Origin: Rhizobium sp. NXC24
Lineage (GTDB): Bacteria > Pseudomonadota > Alphaproteobacteria > Rhizobiales > Rhizobiaceae
Direction of reading: 5' to 3'
Assembly (NCBI RefSeq): GCF_002944315.1
Contig: NZ_CP024314.1
Location: 62,001-126,000 of the forward strand
Length of the DNA stretch: 64,000 nt
Made by a program: the position numbers and the translations under genes. Below the pieces are notes generated by a model that saw only the letters and a program-made list of their open reading frames with translations, had not been told where the DNA came from and ran no database searches. Shown here piece after piece: positions 15,946 through 24,383 of the stretch. Position 1 is the first letter of the stretch; each line of letters starts with the position of its first letter.

Positions 15946-17196
15946 TCAGTGAAGGTTCGGCTGGGCGCCCTGGCCCTTTTCATCGATCATGTAGCCGCGC
16001 TGGAAGCGGTCGAGGCGGAACGCTCTCGCCGTTTCATGCGGCTCGCCGCGGGCAATCAGGTGGGCAAAGCAATAGCCCGACGCGGGCGTCGCTTTGAAAC
16101 CGCCATAACACCAGCCTGAGTTCAGATAGAGATTATCGAGATGCACCTTGTCGATGATCGGCGAGCCATCCATCGACATGTCCATGATGCCGCCCCAGGA
16201 CCGCAGCACACGGATGCGCGAGAGCGCCGGGATCATGGCCTTGCCGGCTTCCGCGACATGCTCGACCGTGGCCAGATTACCGCGTTGAGCATAGGAGTTG
16301 TAGCCGTCGATATCGCCGCCGAACACCAGGCCGCCCTTGTCGGATTGCGAGACATAGAAATGTCCGGCGCCGAAGGTGACAACGCCGTCGATGAATGGTT
16401 TCAGGCCCTCGGAAACGAAGGCCTGCAGCACGTGGCTCTCGATCGGCAGCTTCAGTCCGGCCATCTCCGCCACGCGTGACGAATTGCCGGCAGCAGCAAG
16501 CGCGAGCCTGCTGCAGGCGATGAAGCCGCGGCTGGTTTCCACCCCGACCGCCCTACCGTTTTCAAGGCGGATATCCGTCACCTCGCAATTCTGGATAATA
16601 TCGACGCCATGGCTGTCGGCGCCGCGGGCGTAACCCCAGGCGACAGCGTCATGGCGTACCGTGCCGCCACGCCGCTGCAGCAAGCCGCCCTGGACCGGGA
16701 AGCGGGCATTCTCGTAGTCGAGAAAGGGCAGCATGGTGCGAACTGCCGCGCGGTCCAGCAGCTCGGCATCGACGCCATGCAGGCGCATGGCGTTGCCGCG
16801 CCGCGTATAGGCATCGCGCTGGGCGTCGGAATGAAAGAGATTGAGAACGCCGCGCTGCGAGACCATGGCGTTAAAGTTGAAGTCCTGCTCCAGACCTTCC
16901 CATAGCTTCAGCGAGAACTCATAGAAGGGATTGTTGCCGGGCAGCAGATAGTTGGAGCGGATGATCGTGGTGTTTCGCCCGACATTGCCCGAGCCGATAT
17001 AGCCCTTTTCCAGCACGGCGACATTTCTGATTCCGAAGGTCTTCGACAGGTAGTAGGCCGTCGCCAGGCCATGTCCGCCGCCACCGACGATGATCACGTC
17101 ATAATGGGGTTTCGGCTCTGGCTGCCGCCAGTGAGCGGCCCAATTCCTGTTGCCACGAAGACCATTGAGGAAGATCGAAAGTGCCGAATACCGCAT
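15946..17196 (-). CDS. soxB: Sarcosine oxidase beta subunit / N-methylglutamate dehydrogenase subunit A
   Basis: A 416-residue flavoprotein. An FAD/Rossmann motif (DVIIVGGGGHGLATAYYL) begins near residue 33, followed by LEKGYIGSGNVGRN. His182 in GGTVRHDAVAWG is at the position of the covalent flavin histidine of SoxB. It oxidises the N-methyl group of sarcosine or N-methylglutamate. It is the first gene of the soxBDAG operon, divergent from the GlxA-type regulator with 94 bp between them. In the N-methylglutamate pathway this subunit is MgdA; the glxBCD and glnT genes across the divergent region support that reading. Confidence 0.92.
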   Translation of the reverse strand: MRYSALSIFLNGLRGNRNWAAHWRQPEPKPHYDVIIVGGGGHGLATAYYLSKTFGIRNVAVLEKGYIGSGNVGRNTTIIRSNYLLPGNNPFYEFSLKLWEGLEQDFNFNAMVSQRGVLNLFHSDAQRDAYTRRGNAMRLHGVDAELLDRAAVRTMLPFLDYENARFPVQGGLLQRRGGTVRHDAVAWGYARGADSHGVDIIQNCEVTDIRLENGRAVGVETSRGFIACSRLALAAAGNSSRVAEMAGLKLPIESHVLQAFVSEGLKPFIDGVVTFGAGHFYVSQSDKGGLVFGGDIDGYNSYAQRGNLATVEHVAEAGKAMIPALSRIRVLRSWGGIMDMSMDGSPIIDKVHLDNLYLNSGWCYGGFKATPASGYCFAHLIARGEPHETARAFRLDRFQRGYMIDEKGQGAQPNLH

Positions 17197-17231
17197 CCGT
17201 GTCCGCTCGATTTGTGAGACTGAAGGAAGGC

Positions 17232-17270
17232 TAGGCCAGGAATGCGATCAACAATTGCAGAATTAGGCCA
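17232..17270. promoter_or_regulatory. Direct repeats in the sox/glxA divergent region
   Basis: TAGGCCA occurs at 17232-17238 and 17264-17270, 32 bp apart (about three helical turns) in the 94-bp gap between soxB and the AraC-type regulator. Same-face direct repeats are what AraC-family regulators usually bind. Candidate only. Confidence 0.4.
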
Positions 17271-17290
17271 TTTCAGGATAAATTGAAGAC

Positions 17291-18265
17291 ATGCGTGATA
17301 ACAGCTCGTCCTCCACCCAACGCTACGGCTTCGCGCTGACCCCGAATTTCGCGCTGATGTCCTACGCATCGGCGACCGAGCCCTTGCGTGCTGCAAACCT
17401 GATTGCCCAGACCGGCCTCTATGAGGTCATCCCGCTTTCGGTCGACGGCAGGGCTGTCGCGTCCTCCTCCGGGTTTGCAATTCCCTGCGAAGACATTTCG
17501 GTCATCGGTGCGAGCTGCCACACGATCTTTGTCGTTGCCGGCGGCAATCCCGGCGACTGGAAGGATGCCGCAGGCCTGCATCCCGTGCTTCGCAGACTGG
17601 CTCGCCAGGGCGTGCGCATCGGCGGAATTTCCAGCGGCTCCTATCTTCTTGCCGCCGCCGGCCTGATGGATGGGCGCGATTTCACCATCCATTGGGAGCA
17701 TGCCCCGGCCATGCGCGAGGCCTTTCCCCATCTCTCCCCGCGGCAGGCGCGCTATGTGCTGGATGGCGACCGCATCACCTGCGGCGGCGGCGTGGCTCCG
17801 CTAGACATGATGCATGCCCTGATCGAAGGCAGGCTGGGAACGGCCTTTGCGAGACGGGTCAGCGACTGGTATCTCCACACGGCTGTGGCGGAGCCAACAG
17901 CACCGCAGCGCGGCTCTTCGAGCGAGCGGTTCGGCACGCATCATCCGGCCCTGATCACGGTTCTGGAAAAGATGGAAGCCACCATAGAACAGCCGATGGA
18001 TCGCCGGACGATGGCAAAGCTCGTCGGACTGAGCCCCCGTCATCTCGACCGCCTGTTTGCCGAACAGCTTGGTGTCAGCTTCCATGACAGCTATCATCGG
18101 ATTCGGCTCGATCATGCCCGCCGGCTGCTTGAACAAAGCCCTCTATCGATCTCCGAACTGGCTTTCGCCACTGGTTTCTCCAGCGCTTCGCATTTTTCGA
18201 GAGCCTTCAGACAACATTTTGGGCTGACGCCAAAATCCGCTAGAGCAATCCGCCGGACGCCGTAG
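17291..18265 (+). CDS. glxA: GlxA-type AraC regulator with DJ-1/PfpI domain
   Basis: A 324-residue regulator. The N-terminal half (about 10-190) is a DJ-1/PfpI-like domain (GGISSGSYLLAAAGLMDGR, CGGGVAPLDMMHALIEGR); the C-terminal part (about 215-320) is a double AraC helix-turn-helix (LVGLSPRHLDRLFAEQLG and ATGFSSASHFSRAFRQHFG). Such regulators control choline, carnitine, dimethylglycine or sarcosine catabolism. Here it stands between the divergent soxBDAG and glxBCD blocks and probably activates both in response to a methylated amine. I use the ATG at 17291. It is followed 31 bp later by the XRE-cupin gene. Confidence 0.88.
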   Translation: MRDNSSSSTQRYGFALTPNFALMSYASATEPLRAANLIAQTGLYEVIPLSVDGRAVASSSGFAIPCEDISVIGASCHTIFVVAGGNPGDWKDAAGLHPVLRRLARQGVRIGGISSGSYLLAAAGLMDGRDFTIHWEHAPAMREAFPHLSPRQARYVLDGDRITCGGGVAPLDMMHALIEGRLGTAFARRVSDWYLHTAVAEPTAPQRGSSSERFGTHHPALITVLEKMEATIEQPMDRRTMAKLVGLSPRHLDRLFAEQLGVSFHDSYHRIRLDHARRLLEQSPLSISELAFATGFSSASHFSRAFRQHFGLTPKSARAIRRTP

Positions 18266-18296
18266 AAAGCGATCCGCAGGCAGACAGGGAAGAGAA

Positions 18297-18968
18297 ATGA
18301 TGGCCAAGAACACCCAAAAAGAAGCGGCAGCAAGCAAGGCAGCTCTTGCACAAAATCCGCATGCTGTCCGCGAGCCGCGCGAAAACAATCTCGAGATGGC
18401 GATCGGTCATGAGGTCCGCGCCTACCGCAAGAAGCTCGGCATCACCGTGACCGATCTGGCGGCGGCAACCGATATGTCGGTGGGGATGCTGTCAAAAATC
18501 GAAAATGGCAATATTTCGCCTTCGCTATCAACTTTGCAGGCGCTTTCCAAGGCACTCGGCGTACCGCTCACGGCATTCTTCCGACGCTTTGAGGAGCCGC
18601 GTACCGCGATTTTCGTCAAGGCAGGTGAGGGCGTCAACATCGAGCGCCGCGGTACGCGCGCTGGCCATCAATACAGTCTTCTCGGCCATATCGACAACAA
18701 TAGCAGCGGCGTTACGGTCGAGCCCTATCTGATCACGCTCACCACGGAATCAGACGTCTTTCCAACCTTTCAGCATGAGGGAATGGAGTTCCTCTATATG
18801 CTGGCGGGCGAGGTCGTTTATCGGCACGCGGACACGCTCTACTCCATGCAGCCGGGTGACAGCCTTTTCTTCGATGCTGACGCGCCGCATGGGCCGGAGG
18901 AATTGGTCAAATTGCCGGCCCGTTATCTTTCGATCATCTCCTATCCGCAAAAAGCGAACCATGAGTAA
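18297..18968 (+). CDS. XRE-family regulator with C-terminal cupin
   Basis: A 223-residue transcription factor: an N-terminal lysine/arginine-rich tail, an HTH_3 domain (about 38-95, VTDLAAATDMSVGMLSKIENG), and a cupin_2 domain (about 140-218, FQHEGMEFLYMLAGEVVY ... DADAPHGPEE). Members such as PuuR-type proteins sense small amines or amino acids and usually repress an adjacent catabolic operon. It lies between glxA and glxB, so a role in methylamine or amino acid nitrogen control is likely. GGGAAGAGAA precedes an ATGATG start; either ATG may be used. Confidence 0.88.
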   Translation: MMAKNTQKEAAASKAALAQNPHAVREPRENNLEMAIGHEVRAYRKKLGITVTDLAAATDMSVGMLSKIENGNISPSLSTLQALSKALGVPLTAFFRRFEEPRTAIFVKAGEGVNIERRGTRAGHQYSLLGHIDNNSSGVTVEPYLITLTTESDVFPTFQHEGMEFLYMLAGEVVYRHADTLYSMQPGDSLFFDADAPHGPEELVKLPARYLSIISYPQKANHE

Positions 18969-18973
18969 TTTTG

Positions 18974-19022
18974 CTTAAAAAGAAAAATTTATTCTTTTAA
19001 GTTGAAATACGGCATACCGTAT
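18974..19022 (+). promoter_or_regulatory. Two adjacent inverted repeats upstream of glxB
   Basis: CTTAAAAAGAA (18974-18984) pairs with TTCTTTTAAG (18992-19001) with one extra A. Next comes the palindrome ATACGG-CATA-CCGTAT (19007-19022), overlapping CATAC-C-GTATG (19013-19023) and a TATGAT hexamer (19020-19025) that could be a -10 element. Likely operator region of the glxBCD operon; the AT-rich repeat could also act as a terminator after the XRE gene. Confidence 0.5.
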
Positions 19023-19064
19023 GATAGCCCTCCATTGGCAAACGAATGGAGGGTGTTGGAAGTT

Positions 19065-19967
19065 ATGTGCGGCATTGTTGGATTGTTTTTGAAAGACCGG
19101 ACGCTCGAGCCGAAACTCGGCGAGATGCTGTCCGATATGCTGATAACAATGACCGACCGCGGGCCTGATTCCGCCGGCATTGCGATCTACGGCGCCCCAT
19201 CCGAAGGAAGGACGAAGCTTACGCTGCAGTCGGCATCGCCGGAGACTGCCTTCGCCGGGCTTCGGGGCGAATTGGAGAGCGCCGGCCTGTCCGCGACCGT
19301 CACCGTCAAAAGCACGCACGCGGTCGTCGAAACCAATGGCAGCGCTGGCGAGCTGCGTGCGTTTCTGGCGGCCAGTCACCCGGATATCCGCGTCATGGGC
19401 TCCGGCGACAGCGTCGAAATCTACAAGGAAACTGGCCTTCCGAAGGAAGTGGTGGAGCGCTTCAACGTTCGCGCCATGAGCGGTTCGCACGGCATCGGCC
19501 ATACCCGCATGGCCACGGAATCGGCTGTAACCACACTGGGCGCTCATCCCTTTTCGACCGGGGCTGACCAATGCCTCGTGCACAACGGCTCGCTCTCCAA
19601 TCACAACAATCTTCGCCGCGAACTCATTCGGGAAGGCATGACCTTCGAAACGCAGAATGACTCCGAAGTGGCGGCTGCCTACCTGACAGCGGAAATGGCG
19701 AAGGGCAAAGACCTCGGCGAGGCCCTGACCGGCGCGCTCGACGACCTCGACGGCTTTTTTACGTTCGTCGTCGGCACGAAGTCCGGCTTCGGCGTCGTCC
19801 GTGATCCGATCGCTTGCAAGCCCGCAGTCATGGCCGAGACAGATCAATACGTCGCCTTCGGATCGGAGTACCGCGCGCTGGTCAATTTGCCAGGCATCGA
19901 GAGCGCACGCGTCTGGGAGCCGGAACCGGCCACCGTCTATTTCTGGGATCACGAAAAGGCCGCCTGA
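19065..19967 (+). CDS. glxB: Class II glutamine amidotransferase subunit (GltB N-terminal domain-like); N-methylglutamate synthase subunit A
   Basis: A 300-residue Ntn-type glutamine amidotransferase. I start at the ATG at 19065 because the family needs Met-Cys-Gly: Cys2 becomes the N-terminal nucleophile after Met removal (MCGIVGLFLKD). HTRMATESAV and HNGSLSNHNNLRREL are the glutamine-site motifs. An upstream in-frame ATG (19002) would bury the cysteine. It matches the first domain of glutamate synthase large subunit as a separate protein, followed by the GXGXG (glxC) and FMN (glxD) parts. In methylamine users this trio is mgsABC, making N-methylglutamate. Confidence 0.9.
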   Translation: MCGIVGLFLKDRTLEPKLGEMLSDMLITMTDRGPDSAGIAIYGAPSEGRTKLTLQSASPETAFAGLRGELESAGLSATVTVKSTHAVVETNGSAGELRAFLAASHPDIRVMGSGDSVEIYKETGLPKEVVERFNVRAMSGSHGIGHTRMATESAVTTLGAHPFSTGADQCLVHNGSLSNHNNLRRELIREGMTFETQNDSEVAAAYLTAEMAKGKDLGEALTGALDDLDGFFTFVVGTKSGFGVVRDPIACKPAVMAETDQYVAFGSEYRALVNLPGIESARVWEPEPATVYFWDHEKAA

Positions 19968-20001
19968 AGCCCGCCCTTCACGACAAGAAAGTTTTAGCTC
20001 C

Positions 20002-20688
20002 ATGCCTGTCTTCGATCTTTCTCACACGCCGCTGCGCGAACTCAACAGCGCCCTGCACAATCTCGGTGCCGGCGCCAACGACACCGCCTTCGAGGTGGTC
20101 AATCCGCGCGGCAGCCATGCGGTTGCCGTCGGCATCGATGCTCCCGTCACCGTCGAGGTCAGGGGCTCGGTCGGCTATTACTGCGCCGGCATGAATGATG
20201 GCGGCGCGGTCACGGTCCATGGCTCGGCCGGTCCGGGCGTTGCCGAAAACATGATGTCCGGTACCGTCGTGATCGAAGGCGATGCCAGCCAGTATGCGGG
20301 CGCCACCGGCCGCGGCGGTTTGCTCGTCATCAAGGGCAACGCCGCCTCGCGCTGCGGCATCTCGATGAAGGGCATCGACATCGTCGTTCACGGTTCCATC
20401 GGTCACATGTCCGCCTTCATGGGCCAGTCTGGCCATCTCGTCGTTCTCGGCGATGCCGGAGAGGCGCTCGGCGACAGCCTCTACGAAGCCAAGCTTTTCG
20501 TGCGCGGGTCCGTCAAGAGCCTGGGAACCGACTGCATCGAAAAGGAGATGCGGCCCGAGCATCTCGAAAAGCTTTCTGAGCTTCTCGACAAGGCAGGCGT
20601 CAGCGGCGTCCGACCGGAAGAATTCAAGCGCTACGGCTCCGCCCGCAAGCTCTACAACTTCAATATCGACAACGCTGACGCGTACTGA
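20002..20688 (+). CDS. glxC: Glutamate synthase GXGXG-domain subunit; N-methylglutamate synthase subunit B
   Basis: A 228-residue right-handed beta-helix protein corresponding to the C-terminal GXGXG domain of glutamate synthase. Regular glycine-spaced repeats run from about residue 50 to 170 (GSVGYYCAGMNDGG, GATGRGGLLVIKG, GSIGHMSAFMGQSGHLVVLG). The domain is structural and joins amidotransferase and FMN parts. The ATG at 20002 lies 34 bp after glxB; sequence upstream in that frame is not protein-like. Equivalent to MgsB in the N-methylglutamate pathway. Confidence 0.9.
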   Translation: MPVFDLSHTPLRELNSALHNLGAGANDTAFEVVNPRGSHAVAVGIDAPVTVEVRGSVGYYCAGMNDGGAVTVHGSAGPGVAENMMSGTVVIEGDASQYAGATGRGGLLVIKGNAASRCGISMKGIDIVVHGSIGHMSAFMGQSGHLVVLGDAGEALGDSLYEAKLFVRGSVKSLGTDCIEKEMRPEHLEKLSELLDKAGVSGVRPEEFKRYGSARKLYNFNIDNADAY

Positions 20689-20702
20689 GGCGAGGAAAAA
20701 TC

Positions 20703-22031
20703 ATGAGCTATCACAACCCGTTCACCCCGCCGCGTAAGTCCGCAACCTTCGACGACTACACGCTTGCTGAAATTCGCCGCGCGGCGGCGACCGGCATCTA
20801 CGATATCCGCGGCGCCGGCACCAAGCGCAAGGTTCCGCATTTCGACGACCTGCTGTTTCTCGGCGCCTCGATCTCGCGTTACCCGCTGGAAGGCTATCGC
20901 GAGAAGTGCGATACTTCCGTGGTGCTTGGCACGCGGTTTGCCAAGAAGCCGATCCACCTCAAGACACCAATCACGATCGCCGGCATGAGTTTTGGCGCTC
21001 TGTCGGGCAATGCCAAGGAAGCCCTCGGCCGCGGCGCAACGATTGCCGGCACATCGACCACTACGGGCGACGGCGGCATGACAGACGAGGAGCGCGGCCA
21101 CAGCCAGACGCTAGTCTACCAGTACCTGCCGTCGCGCTATGGCATGAACCCGAAGGACCTGCGCCGGGCCGATGCGATCGAAGTGGTCGTAGGCCAGGGC
21201 GCCAAGCCGGGCGGCGGCGGCATGCTGCTCGGCCAGAAGATTTCGGATCGCGTCGCGAACATGCGCAACCTGCCCAAGGGCATCGACCAGCGCTCGGCCT
21301 GCCGCCACCCGGACTGGACCGGTCCCGATGATCTGGAAATCAAAATCCTCGAACTGCGCGAGATCACCGACTGGGAAAAGCCGATCTATGTGAAGGTCGG
21401 CGGCGCCCGCCCCTATTACGATACGGCGCTGGCCGTGAAGGCTGGCGCCGACGTGGTGGTGCTGGACGGCATGCAGGGCGGCACGGCGGCGACCCAGGAT
21501 GTCTTCATCGAAAATGTCGGGATGCCGACGCTCGCCTGTATTCGTCCGGCCGTGCAGGCTCTGCAGGACCTCGGCATGCACCGCAAGGTGCAACTGATCG
21601 TCTCCGGCGGCATCCGCTCCGGCGCCGATGTCGCCAAGGCCCTGGCGCTTGGTGCGGACGCTGTCGCCATCGGCACGGCAGCCCTCGTCGCTATCGGCGA
21701 CAACGACCCGAAGTGGGAGGAGGAATATCGCAAGCTCGGCACGACCGCAGGAGCCTATGACGACTGGCACGAAGGCAAGGATCCGGCCGGGATCACGACC
21801 CAGGATCCGGAACTTGCCGCCCGTCTCGACCCGGTCGCGGCCGGCCGGCGCCTCGCCAACTACCTCAAGGTCATGACCCTCGAGGCGCAGACGATTGCCC
21901 GCGCCTGCGGCAAGAACAAGCTTCACAACCTTGAGCCGGAAGACCTCTGCGCGCTGACCATGGAAGCAGCGGCCATGGCCCAGGTGCCGCTCGCCGGCAC
22001 CAACTGGTACCCGGGTAAGGGCGGGTTCTAA
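20703..22031 (+). CDS. glxD: Glutamate synthase FMN-domain subunit; N-methylglutamate synthase subunit C
   Basis: A 442-residue (beta/alpha)8 FMN protein matching the synthase domain of glutamate synthase. Visible motifs are the K-rich substrate segment (GQGAKPGGGGMLLGQKIS near 165-182), GGTAATQDVFIENVG near 260, the phosphate-binding VSGGIRSGADVAKALALGADAVAIGTAAL near 300, and a C-terminal Cys-rich segment (ARACGKNKLHN ... EDLCAL). AGGAAAAATC precedes the ATG, 14 bp after glxC. Equivalent to MgsC. A strong terminator follows. Confidence 0.9.
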   Translation: MSYHNPFTPPRKSATFDDYTLAEIRRAAATGIYDIRGAGTKRKVPHFDDLLFLGASISRYPLEGYREKCDTSVVLGTRFAKKPIHLKTPITIAGMSFGALSGNAKEALGRGATIAGTSTTTGDGGMTDEERGHSQTLVYQYLPSRYGMNPKDLRRADAIEVVVGQGAKPGGGGMLLGQKISDRVANMRNLPKGIDQRSACRHPDWTGPDDLEIKILELREITDWEKPIYVKVGGARPYYDTALAVKAGADVVVLDGMQGGTAATQDVFIENVGMPTLACIRPAVQALQDLGMHRKVQLIVSGGIRSGADVAKALALGADAVAIGTAALVAIGDNDPKWEEEYRKLGTTAGAYDDWHEGKDPAGITTQDPELAARLDPVAAGRRLANYLKVMTLEAQTIARACGKNKLHNLEPEDLCALTMEAAAMAQVPLAGTNWYPGKGGF

Positions 22032-22036
22032 CACCG

Positions 22037-22077
22037 AATGGCCGCGTCCTGCTCCCAGGGATGCGGCCATTTTCCTT
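22037..22077 (+). terminator. Terminator/attenuator between glxD and glnT
   Basis: Perfect 9-bp arms AATGGCCGC (22037-22045) and GCGGCCATT (22063-22071) followed by a T-rich stretch (TTTCCTTT, from 22070). It sits 6 bp after the glxD stop and before the glnT start, so glnT either has its own promoter or is reached by partial read-through. Confidence 0.75.
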
Positions 22078-22115
22078 TCAACATGTGTCTCAATCCATAA
22101 AAACAGGGGAACTAC

Positions 22116-23423
22116 GTGACACAGGATCTTTCAAACTTTGCCGCCGAGCGCGGCATAAAATATTTTATGATCAGCTACACCGACCTGTTCGGCGCCCAGC
22201 GCGCCAAGCTCGTGCCGGCCGAAGCGATCGCCGACATGCAGAAGGATGGTGCCGGCTTTGCCGGTTTCGCCACCTGGCTCGACCTGACGCCGGCGCATCC
22301 GGATCTCTTCGCGATCCCCGACGCATCCTCCGTCATCCAGCTTCCGTGGAAGAAGGATGTTGCCTGGGTCGCGGCCGATTGCGTCATGGAAGACCAGCCG
22401 GTCGCCCAGGCGCCGCGGGTGGTGCTGAAGAAACTGGTCGCGGAAGCAGCGGAAATGGGGCTTCGCGTGAAGACCGGCGTCGAGCCGGAATTTTTCCTGA
22501 TCTCGGCGGACGGCGAGAAGATCTCCGACGAATTCGACAATGCGGAAAAGCCCTGTTACGACCAGCAGGCCCTGATGCGCCGCTATGACGTCATCGCCGA
22601 AATCTGCGACCATATGCTGGCGCTCGGCTGGAAGCCGTACCAGAACGACCATGAAGACGCCAACGGCCAGTTCGAGATGAACTGGGAATACGACGACGCC
22701 CTGAAGACGGCCGACAAGCATTCCTTCTTCAAATTCATGGTCAAGTCGGTTGCGGAAAAGCATGGCCTGCGCGCCACCTTCATGCCCAAGCCGTTCAAGG
22801 GCCTGACCGGCAATGGCTGCCATGCCCATATCTCGGTCTGGGACCTCGACGGCAAGGTCAATGCCTTTGCCGACAAGGAAATGCCGTTCGGCCTTTCCGC
22901 CAAGGGCAAGACCTTCCTCGGCGGCATCATGAAACACGCCTCGGCGCTTGCCGCCGTCACCAATCCGACGGTAAATTCCTATAAGCGGATCAACGCGCCA
23001 CGGACGATTTCCGGTGCGACTTGGGCGCCGAACACCGTGACCTGGACCGGCAATAACCGCACCCACATGGTTCGCGTACCTGGCCCCGGCCGCTTCGAGC
23101 TTCGCTTGCCCGATGGCGCCGTCAACCCCTATCTGCTGCAGGCCATCATCATCGCGGCCGGCCTGAGCGGTCTCAAGAGCAACGCCGATCCGGGCGCCCA
23201 CTACGACATCGACATGTACAAGGATGGTCACACGGTCACGGATGCGCCCAAGCTGCCGCTCAATCTCCTCGATGCGCTGCGCGCCTATGAAGAAGACGAA
23301 GGGCTCCAGACCGCGCTCGGCAAGGAGTTTTCCGCGGCCTATCTCAAGCTCAAGCATGGCGAATGGAACGCCTATTGCTCGCAGTTCACGAGCTGGGAAC
23401 ACCAGACCACGCTCGACGTCTGA
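22116..23423 (+). CDS. glnT: Type III glutamine synthetase-like; candidate gamma-glutamylmethylamide synthetase
   Basis: A 435-residue glutamine-synthetase-fold ligase of the GlnT/GmaS group. Catalytic motifs seen: GVEPEFFLI (metal ligands, about 125-133), NDHEDANGQFEMNW (about 172-185), GNGCHAHIS (about 228-236) and NRTHMVRVPGPGRFELRLPDGAVNP. It joins ammonia or methylamine to glutamate with ATP. The start is GTG at 22116 after CAGGGGAAC. Placement right after glxBCD (mgsABC-like), opposite soxBDAG (mgd-like) and before purU favours gamma-glutamylmethylamide synthetase (GmaS); GlnT-type glutamine synthetase is the alternative, and the two are close relatives. Confidence 0.87.
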   Translation: MTQDLSNFAAERGIKYFMISYTDLFGAQRAKLVPAEAIADMQKDGAGFAGFATWLDLTPAHPDLFAIPDASSVIQLPWKKDVAWVAADCVMEDQPVAQAPRVVLKKLVAEAAEMGLRVKTGVEPEFFLISADGEKISDEFDNAEKPCYDQQALMRRYDVIAEICDHMLALGWKPYQNDHEDANGQFEMNWEYDDALKTADKHSFFKFMVKSVAEKHGLRATFMPKPFKGLTGNGCHAHISVWDLDGKVNAFADKEMPFGLSAKGKTFLGGIMKHASALAAVTNPTVNSYKRINAPRTISGATWAPNTVTWTGNNRTHMVRVPGPGRFELRLPDGAVNPYLLQAIIIAAGLSGLKSNADPGAHYDIDMYKDGHTVTDAPKLPLNLLDALRAYEEDEGLQTALGKEFSAAYLKLKHGEWNAYCSQFTSWEHQTTLDV

Positions 23424-23448
23424 TCCGTCCCTCCCAGGGCGCAACTGG

Positions 23449-23477
23449 TCCCGGATCGCTCCGGGACTTTCTTTTTC
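23449..23477 (+). terminator. Intrinsic terminator after glnT
   Basis: GTCCCGGA (23449-23456), loop TCGC, TCCGGGAC (23461-23468), followed by TTTCTTTTT. A near-ideal terminator 25 bp after the glnT stop. purU downstream (23502) would then depend on read-through or an unseen promoter. Confidence 0.85.
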
Positions 23478-23501
23478 CCGTGATATGAAGGACCTCCTCC
23501 G

Positions 23502-24383
23502 ATGAAATTCGTGCTGACCGTTGCCTGCCCAACCACCCGTGGCATCGTCGCTGCGATCTCCGGCTATCTCGCGAGCCAGGGGTGCTACATCATCGACAGC
23601 TCGCAGTTTGACGACCTGGAGAACGGCCTATTTTTCATGCGCATTTCCTTCCTGTCCGAAGAAGGCAGGGACCGGCCGGAGCTTGCCGACGGCTTTGCCG
23701 CGATCGCCGACAAGTTCAGCATGACCTTCGACATCCATGACGCCGAGGAGCGCATGAAGGTCGTCCTTATGGTCTCGCGCTTCGGCCACTGCCTGAACGA
23801 CCTGCTCTATCGCTGGCGCATCGGCGCCCTGCCGATCGACATCGTCGCGGTCGTGTCGAACCATCTCGACTATCAGAAACTGGTGGTCAACCACGACATT
23901 CCTTTTTTCCATGTGCCGGTCACCAAGGCCAACAAGCCGGATGCGGAAGCTCGGTTGCTGCAGATCGTCCAAGACACAAAGGCCGATCTGGTAGTGCTTG
24001 CCCGCTACATGCAGGTCCTGTCGAATGCGCTCTGCCGGGAGATGTCCGGTCGGATCATCAATATCCACCACTCCTTCCTGCCGAGCTTCAAGGGCGCCAA
24101 CCCTTACAAGCAGGCCTACGAGCGTGGCGTGAAGCTGATCGGCGCAACGGCGCACTACGTCACCGCCGATCTCGACGAGGGTCCTATCATCGAGCAGGAC
24201 GTCGCCCGCATCACCCATGCGCAGTCGGCGGAGGACTATGTCTCGATCGGCCGTGACGTGGAAAGCCAGGTGCTGGCACGGGCCATCCATGCCCATATCC
24301 ACCACCGCATCTTCATCAACGGCAACCGCACGGTCGTCTTCCCGGCAAGCCCCGGCTCCTATGCCTCCGAGCGCATGGGGTGA
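23502..24383 (+). CDS. purU: Formyltetrahydrofolate deformylase
   Basis: A 293-residue enzyme: N-terminal ACT-like regulatory domain (about 1-80), then a formyltransferase-type catalytic domain (MVSRFGHCLNDLLYRW near 88; IINIHHSFLPSFKGA near 185; TADLDEGPIIEQD near 223) with the Asn-His-Asp catalytic set of PurU. It hydrolyses 10-formyl-THF to formate and THF. Next to a one-carbon-producing N-demethylation pathway it would recycle folate by releasing the oxidised methyl group as formate. GAAGGA precedes the ATG. Confidence 0.93.
   Translation: MKFVLTVACPTTRGIVAAISGYLASQGCYIIDSSQFDDLENGLFFMRISFLSEEGRDRPELADGFAAIADKFSMTFDIHDAEERMKVVLMVSRFGHCLNDLLYRWRIGALPIDIVAVVSNHLDYQKLVVNHDIPFFHVPVTKANKPDAEARLLQIVQDTKADLVVLARYMQVLSNALCREMSGRIINIHHSFLPSFKGANPYKQAYERGVKLIGATAHYVTADLDEGPIIEQDVARITHAQSAEDYVSIGRDVESQVLARAIHAHIHHRIFINGNRTVVFPASPGSYASERMG

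Noticed and set aside
12145..17196. Plain sarcosine oxidase for glycine betaine breakdown as the only role of soxBDAG
   Set aside because: No betaine or dimethylglycine demethylase genes are nearby, while mgs- and gmaS-like genes are. I kept the sox names but favour the N-methylglutamate role.
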